From NCBI GenBank assembly GCA_020638395.1, contig JACKIP010000001.1, forward strand, positions 1 through 64,000: DNA of 64,000 bases, written 5' to 3'. The notes beneath the pieces were generated by a model. That model searched no databases. It was not told where the DNA came from and saw only the letters and a program-made list of their open reading frames with translations. The position numbers and the translations under genes are program-made. Each line of letters opens with the position of its first letter. Position 1 is the first letter of the stretch. Origin of the DNA: Rhodospirillales bacterium. GTDB taxonomy: Bacteria > Pseudomonadota > Alphaproteobacteria > Micavibrionales > Micavibrionaceae. Below are positions 60,282 through 64,000 of the stretch, piece by piece.

Positions 60282-61175
60282 TTAATGAAGTTCCAGCAAC
60301 ATACACCGTGCAGAGCCGCCACCATAAGTCTCAATCGTGGAAATGTCGCTATAAACAATCTCATCAACATGCTTCAATAAAGCAGCTTTCTGGGAATCCG
60401 TGTAAGCATTATAAGCCTGTTGCGACATTGCCAGAATTTTACGGTCGTTCGTTCCACGCACTTCCAGAGAATTCCCGCAAAAACGGCGCAGTTGCTCCAG
60501 TGACAGATCAACAATGTCATGATGCCGGGATAATTTATCCAGAACACGCGTCCGGTCCTCCGGTAACAGGCAGGAACTGCAAATCCCGGCAACGCTGCTC
60601 CCGATATACATCAACACATCTGTATGATAGACAGGTTTTCCAACATGATTGGCCGTATTGAAAAAGACCGGCTCAAATTCAAATGTCCGGCACCATCTTT
60701 CGGCAAGATCCTTGTTTGTGCGCGCTGACAGGCCGCAATAAGCAATACGGTTTACGCGGTCCAGCCAGTGCGAGCCGGTGCTTTCCAGATAGCGCCCGGC
60801 CTGCTCCTCTGCGGACAGGTCAAGAGCCACCTCATAAAACCGCCCCAGAAATTCCAGAATATCCGTCCGGCGTTCGATGCGCCGGTTTTTGGCGAGCATG
60901 GGATAGAGCACCATCCTCCGGTCAGACAAGGTTGCAACCCAGTTATTACAAAAAATATCATCCGGAGACGCCGCCTGGCCATAGGCTGTAACAACGATCA
61001 CGCCGGCCTCGACCAGACGGTCGCGCAATCCGCGAAATTCCTGAACAGCCTGAATATGGATGGGGGAAATATTTTCCGGGTCTTCCGCCTGATACGTATT
61101 GGTCTCCATGGTTTCAGGATTGGAGTGGAACAAGGCCGGTTCCATCATCATAATTTTGTTCGTTGTCTGGCTCAT
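60282..61175 (-). CDS. CtlX-like amidinotransferase/arginine deiminase family hydrolase
   Basis: 297 residues. Family landmarks: MMMEPALFHSNPETMETNTY, DDIFCNNWVATL (substrate-site Asn/Trp), GSHWLDRVNRIAYCGLSART, and the C-terminal catalytic Cys in GGSARCMLLEL. CtlX-type enzymes hydrolyse citrulline or related guanidino/ureido compounds. Its start overlaps the stop of the upstream CheD-like gene by 4 nt, an unusual pairing. Confidence 0.85.
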   Translation of the reverse strand: MSQTTNKIMMMEPALFHSNPETMETNTYQAEDPENISPIHIQAVQEFRGLRDRLVEAGVIVVTAYGQAASPDDIFCNNWVATLSDRRMVLYPMLAKNRRIERRTDILEFLGRFYEVALDLSAEEQAGRYLESTGSHWLDRVNRIAYCGLSARTNKDLAERWCRTFEFEPVFFNTANHVGKPVYHTDVLMYIGSSVAGICSSCLLPEDRTRVLDKLSRHHDIVDLSLEQLRRFCGNSLEVRGTNDRKILAMSQQAYNAYTDSQKAALLKHVDEIVYSDISTIETYGGGSARCMLLELH

Positions 61176-61789
61176 TTGATCCCTCTGAATTTTTCTTCAA
61201 CTCCGTTAAGATAGTCTTTTTCCCGCGCCCATAGCATCTCCCGGTCCTGTTTCCGCCGCATCGGATAACGTTCCAGACGCCCGGTATAGGGGAAAAAATG
61301 CACCCGGCGGCAATGAGAACCACCAACATCCTGTGTAATCAGTTTCAAGCCTTTTTCAAGAATATCTTTTTGCACAAAAACCGCACTTTTTAGCCCAATA
61401 TCAAAAGAATCTTCCATCAGGTCAGCTCCGCCGTAAATACGCACCTTGACTCGGTGCTTTCCGGCGCCTTTTTGCTTCAAGGCTTTAATCAAATTGTCCA
61501 GAGGCGCTCTGGCAAAAGAGATTAAATCTGCATTTTTTTCCTGAAATTTTGAAAAATCACGCACCAGATCTTTTGGTAAAATAAGATGCGCCAAACCACC
61601 GACATGCACATCGACATCATAAATCGACACTATAATTCCGGATCCGGTTTCGGCGATAATCAGTTCATCCGCCTGATCCGCACGATAAAATTCGCCGGGT
61701 CGGACAAACGTCATGTTTTGCCAGTAAGTCCCTTTAAAATAGGACTGGTACGTCTCATGTTCCCGCCGCTCTTCAGTCATCAGATCCAA
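61172..61789 (-). CDS. CheD-like protein lacking the catalytic cysteine
   Basis: 205 residues. The CheD fold is visible: AETGSGIIVSIYDVDVHVGGLAHLILP aligns with the family's GLGSC..V.LYD...GG.AH..LP region, and a later KVRIYGGADLME and DVGGSHCRRVHFFPYTGRL also match. In CheD deamidases the Cys in GSC is the nucleophile; here it is Gly (GSG), while the His of AH is kept. Deamidase activity is therefore unlikely; a binding or regulatory role is inferred. The gene has extra N- and C-terminal residues. Confidence 0.65.
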   Translation of the reverse strand: MDLMTEERREHETYQSYFKGTYWQNMTFVRPGEFYRADQADELIIAETGSGIIVSIYDVDVHVGGLAHLILPKDLVRDFSKFQEKNADLISFARAPLDNLIKALKQKGAGKHRVKVRIYGGADLMEDSFDIGLKSAVFVQKDILEKGLKLITQDVGGSHCRRVHFFPYTGRLERYPMRRKQDREMLWAREKDYLNGVEEKFRGIK

Positions 61790-61837
61790 CCATATATGAA
61801 TAGTCTTAAAATTTTCTTTGTTTTCAGGAGATAAAGT

Positions 61838-62677
61838 TTACGCGGAAGCCCGTAATCTGTCCAGAGTTCCAATATCAGACCAGCCCATATCCACCGGGCA
61901 AAGCGCACAGGTCTGAATTTTTTCCAGCAGGGCATAATCCAGAGAAATATCGGGCAGGTGAGTAAAACTCTCAAGATCAGGATTTGGCAGATCCAGTGTT
62001 TGCACACACTCCCAAAACTCCGGCATATATGCAGCAAATGCCGCGGCCAGCGCATCGGCACGCACCAGTAGCAACCCGGTATTCCAGTAGCATCCATCTT
62101 CAATATAAGTGCGCGCCCGCTCCGCCTCTGGTTTTTCATGAAAATGCTGCACCCGCAGAACCTCTTCAGATCCCGCCTGTTTTTCCCCGGCGCGAATATA
62201 TCCATAGCCTGTATCCGGCATGGATGGAGTCTCCCCGAACAGGACAAAATCACCGGAAATTGCTGCGCCGATGCTTTTGGCGACCGCCGCATGCAAAACC
62301 TCCGGGCGTGCTATTTTGTGATCGCACGGCAAAAACAGCAGCAATTCGTCCGGAGCCTGATCCTGAAAGTAACGGGCAGCAAGCGCCGCCGCCGGTGCCG
62401 TATTGCGGCAGCATGGCTCTTCGAGAATAAGGTGCGGAGCCATTTTGATTTCCGAAAGATCCGCCCTGACCAGATCTGCATGTTGCCGATTACAAATCAC
62501 GACGGGAGGTTTTGCCCCCAGAAATCGCAGGGCCGTTTCCTGCAACATGGTTTTATCAGAGCATAATGCAAGGAACGGTTTTGGTTTATCCGGTGTGGAT
62601 AAGGGAAAAAGACGACGGCCAAGTCCGCCACATAGCAACACCGGACGAATAGCCGAAAGATCAGGCCGCTGCGGCAT
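61838..62677 (-). CDS. mannose-1-phosphate guanylyltransferase
   Basis: 279 residues from the ATG at 62677 (MPQRPDLSAIRPVLLCGG); an in-frame longer reading to 62914 would run deep into the upstream gene. The nucleotidyltransferase signature LLCGGLGRRLFPLSTPDKPKPFL, LFLPCDHKI and CPVDMGWSDIGTLDRL are present. It makes GDP-mannose, the substrate for the adjacent Gmd and Fcl enzymes. It is shorter than the usual ~350 residues, lacking most of the C-terminal beta-helix. Overlaps fcl by 17 nt. Confidence 0.85.
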   Translation of the reverse strand: MPQRPDLSAIRPVLLCGGLGRRLFPLSTPDKPKPFLALCSDKTMLQETALRFLGAKPPVVICNRQHADLVRADLSEIKMAPHLILEEPCCRNTAPAAALAARYFQDQAPDELLLFLPCDHKIARPEVLHAAVAKSIGAAISGDFVLFGETPSMPDTGYGYIRAGEKQAGSEEVLRVQHFHEKPEAERARTYIEDGCYWNTGLLLVRADALAAAFAAYMPEFWECVQTLDLPNPDLESFTHLPDISLDYALLEKIQTCALCPVDMGWSDIGTLDRLRASA

Positions 62678-63647
62678 TCGGCGCCCCTTCCAATACTTCA
62701 TAGCGCAGCAAATAATCCTGGTAGGCTCGGTGAAGACCTTCCCGCAGGTCGGTTTTCGGGCGCCAGCCACTTTCATGCAGCACGCTGTTATCCATAAGTT
62801 TTCGCGGCGTGCCGTCCGGGTAAGAGGGGTCAAACACGATTTTCCCCTGATAGCCGACCGTTTCTGCAACCAGCGCCGCGAGATCCTGAATGCTGATCTC
62901 GCGCCCCGATCCAACGTTAATGTGCCGGGCTCCCTGATAAAACTTTAACAGGTGAATTAAAGCACCCGCCAGATCATCTACATATAAAAATTCCCGCAAA
63001 GCCTGCCCGGTGCTCCACAGAGTGACCGCCGGGTCTTGTTGCATTTTTGCTGCATGAAATTTCATAAGCATCGCCGGAATGACATGAGAATTCCCGGCAT
63101 GGTAACGATCTCCCTTACCGTACAGATTACAGGGCATCGCCGAGATAAAGTCACATCCATATTGCTGCCGGTAGAACTGGCAAAGCTTTAATCCGGCAAT
63201 TTTTGCAATCGCATAGGCTTCGTTGGTCGGTTCCAGCGGCCCGGAGAGCAGTGCATCTTCCGGGATTGGCTGCGGCGCATATTTGGGATAAATGCAGGAA
63301 GATCCCAAAAACAGCAATCGCACCCCCTTTTGCCGGGAAGCCTCATGGATGATATGAGATGCAATCATCAGATTATCGTACAGAAAATCAGCCGAGGATG
63401 CGGCATTCGCGCCAATTCCACCCACTTTTGCTGCAGCAATAACAATGATATCCGGTCTTTCTCGCTGCATCCAGACAGACACATCTGCCTGCTGCCGCAA
63501 ATCCAGGTCAGCTTTGGAAACTCCCAGAATTTCACAATTTTCCTGCTGCAACTGCCGGACCAGCGCCGCCCCCACCATGCCTTCATGGCCAGCGACCCAT
63601 ATTCTTCTTCCGCAGAGATCATGCGGCGTGTCTGAAAACTCGCTCAT
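62661..63647 (-). CDS. fcl: GDP-L-fucose synthase
   Basis: 328 residues. Extended SDR: WVAGHEGMVGAALVRQL (NAD(P)-binding), LFLGSSCIYPKYAPQPIPE with catalytic Ser, and NEAYAIAKIAGLKLCQFY with the Tyr-Lys pair. It converts GDP-4-keto-6-deoxymannose to GDP-L-fucose. Overlaps gmd by 29 nt and the guanylyltransferase by 17 nt, so all three are one operon supplying a fucosylated surface glycan. Confidence 0.92.
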   Translation of the reverse strand: MSEFSDTPHDLCGRRIWVAGHEGMVGAALVRQLQQENCEILGVSKADLDLRQQADVSVWMQRERPDIIVIAAAKVGGIGANAASSADFLYDNLMIASHIIHEASRQKGVRLLFLGSSCIYPKYAPQPIPEDALLSGPLEPTNEAYAIAKIAGLKLCQFYRQQYGCDFISAMPCNLYGKGDRYHAGNSHVIPAMLMKFHAAKMQQDPAVTLWSTGQALREFLYVDDLAGALIHLLKFYQGARHINVGSGREISIQDLAALVAETVGYQGKIVFDPSYPDGTPRKLMDNSVLHESGWRPKTDLREGLHRAYQDYLLRYEVLEGAPNAAAA

Positions 63648-64000
63648 TTTTTTCTTTCAAATGGTCCATATGCTTTGAACGTTCTACCTGCGCTAGATCA
63701 GAGTGCAGCATTTCCTGAATCAGGGAACGAAAAGAGGTTTTGGGCGTCCACCCCAGATCTTCATAAGCTTTTGTTGCGTCTCCGCACAAAAAATGCACAT
63801 CATTCGGGCGGTAAAATTGCGGATCAATTTTTACCAGAATATCTCCAGTTTTTCGCTCATACCCGACTTCGTCCGGCCCCATACCGCGCCAGACGATCTC
63901 TCGCCCGATCTCTGCAAACGCTATTTCCACCAGTTGGCGGACGGAATGGGTCTGACCGGTTGCCAGTATATAATCCTGCGGCTCGGATTGTTGCAGCATC
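63619..64000 (-). CDS. gmd: GDP-mannose 4,6-dehydratase, C-terminal part (5' end beyond window)
   Basis: The last ~127 codons are visible and the gene continues past the right edge. Diagnostic Gmd C-terminus: SEPQDYILATGQTHSVRQLV, VKIDPQFYRPNDVHFLCGD and KAYEDLGWTPKTSF. It forms GDP-4-keto-6-deoxymannose from GDP-mannose, upstream of Fcl in the pathway and in the operon. Confidence 0.9.
   Translation of the reverse strand, partial: MLQQSEPQDYILATGQTHSVRQLVEIAFAEIGREIVWRGMGPDEVGYERKTGDILVKIDPQFYRPNDVHFLCGDATKAYEDLGWTPKTSFRSLIQEMLHSDLAQVERSKHMDHLKEKNERVFRHAA

Noticed and set aside
62678..62914. Longer N-terminus for the mannose-1-phosphate guanylyltransferase
   Set aside because: It lies entirely within fcl in another frame; the family motif begins right after the 62677 start.
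1..64000. CRISPR array or rRNA operon
   Set aside because: No regularly spaced direct repeats and no rRNA-like sequence seen.

Overview
The window looks like a chromosomal segment of a Gram-negative alphaproteobacterium. The evidence is the gene order kdsD-lptC-lptA-lptB-rpoN, a tad/cpa pilus locus, LPS-export genes and outer-membrane proteins. A Micavibrio- or Rhodospirillales-like host is my impression only; no rRNA or other taxonomic marker is present. Core genes are separated by one large accessory region.

Layout. 1-2918: envelope-glycan genes (Wzx-type flippase, pyruvyl transferase-like protein, GT2), all on the minus strand. 3082-4562: a small beta-barrel protein and a DUF3137 protein. 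4583-11130: Tad pilus core (cpaE, cpaF, tadB, tadC), interrupted by a PP2C-type phosphatase and two small membrane proteins. 11350-21171: L,D-transpeptidase, kdsD, lptCAB, rpoN, earP-efp, holC and a VIT1/CCC1 transporter. 21178-22329: a PLP aminotransferase. Roughly 22.5-51.4 kb: accessory island. 51395-64000: tRNA-Gln, rsmI, yraN, a BON lipoprotein, a pseudokinase operon, GT4, an ECF-sigma operon, an EF-hand protein, a CtlX-like hydrolase coupled to a CheD-like protein, and GDP-mannose/GDP-fucose genes running off the end.

The island is layered. It holds (i) a Tn3-like remnant (resolvase, putative res site, N-terminal transposase piece) next to an inverse-autotransporter adhesin; (ii) an IS427-group IS5 element and two IS3 remnants; (iii) a fragment resembling the C-terminal domain of RepB; (iv) a two-partner secretion pair whose TpsA is frameshifted and carries an in-frame 87-bp palindromic repeat; (v) a 5.5-kb composite transposon bounded by two near-identical 906-bp IS630 copies, inserted at a TA inside a small XRE regulator gene whose halves rejoin in frame; (vi) a defence-like helicase module split by a single amber codon; and (vii) a three-gene large serine recombinase module about 280 bp from tRNA-Gln.

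The main discovery candidate is the cargo of the IS630 composite. It is an intimin-type surface protein ending in a DUF1566/C-type-lectin domain that has the signature of a diversity-generating retroelement (DGR) variable region. Downstream lie a GC hairpin and the start of an Avd-like four-helix-bundle gene cut off by the IS. No template repeat or reverse transcriptase is seen here. I interpret this as a DGR target and part of its avd carried away from a parental DGR. The variable region also has an apparent 2-nt deletion before the conserved VRCARR end.

Other points worth checking: a structured, terminator-ended putative sRNA at 57974-58076; a set of genes with promoter-like -35/-10 pairs only 5-6 nt before their start codons (possible leaderless mRNAs); a CheD homologue lacking the catalytic Cys; and a pseudokinase.
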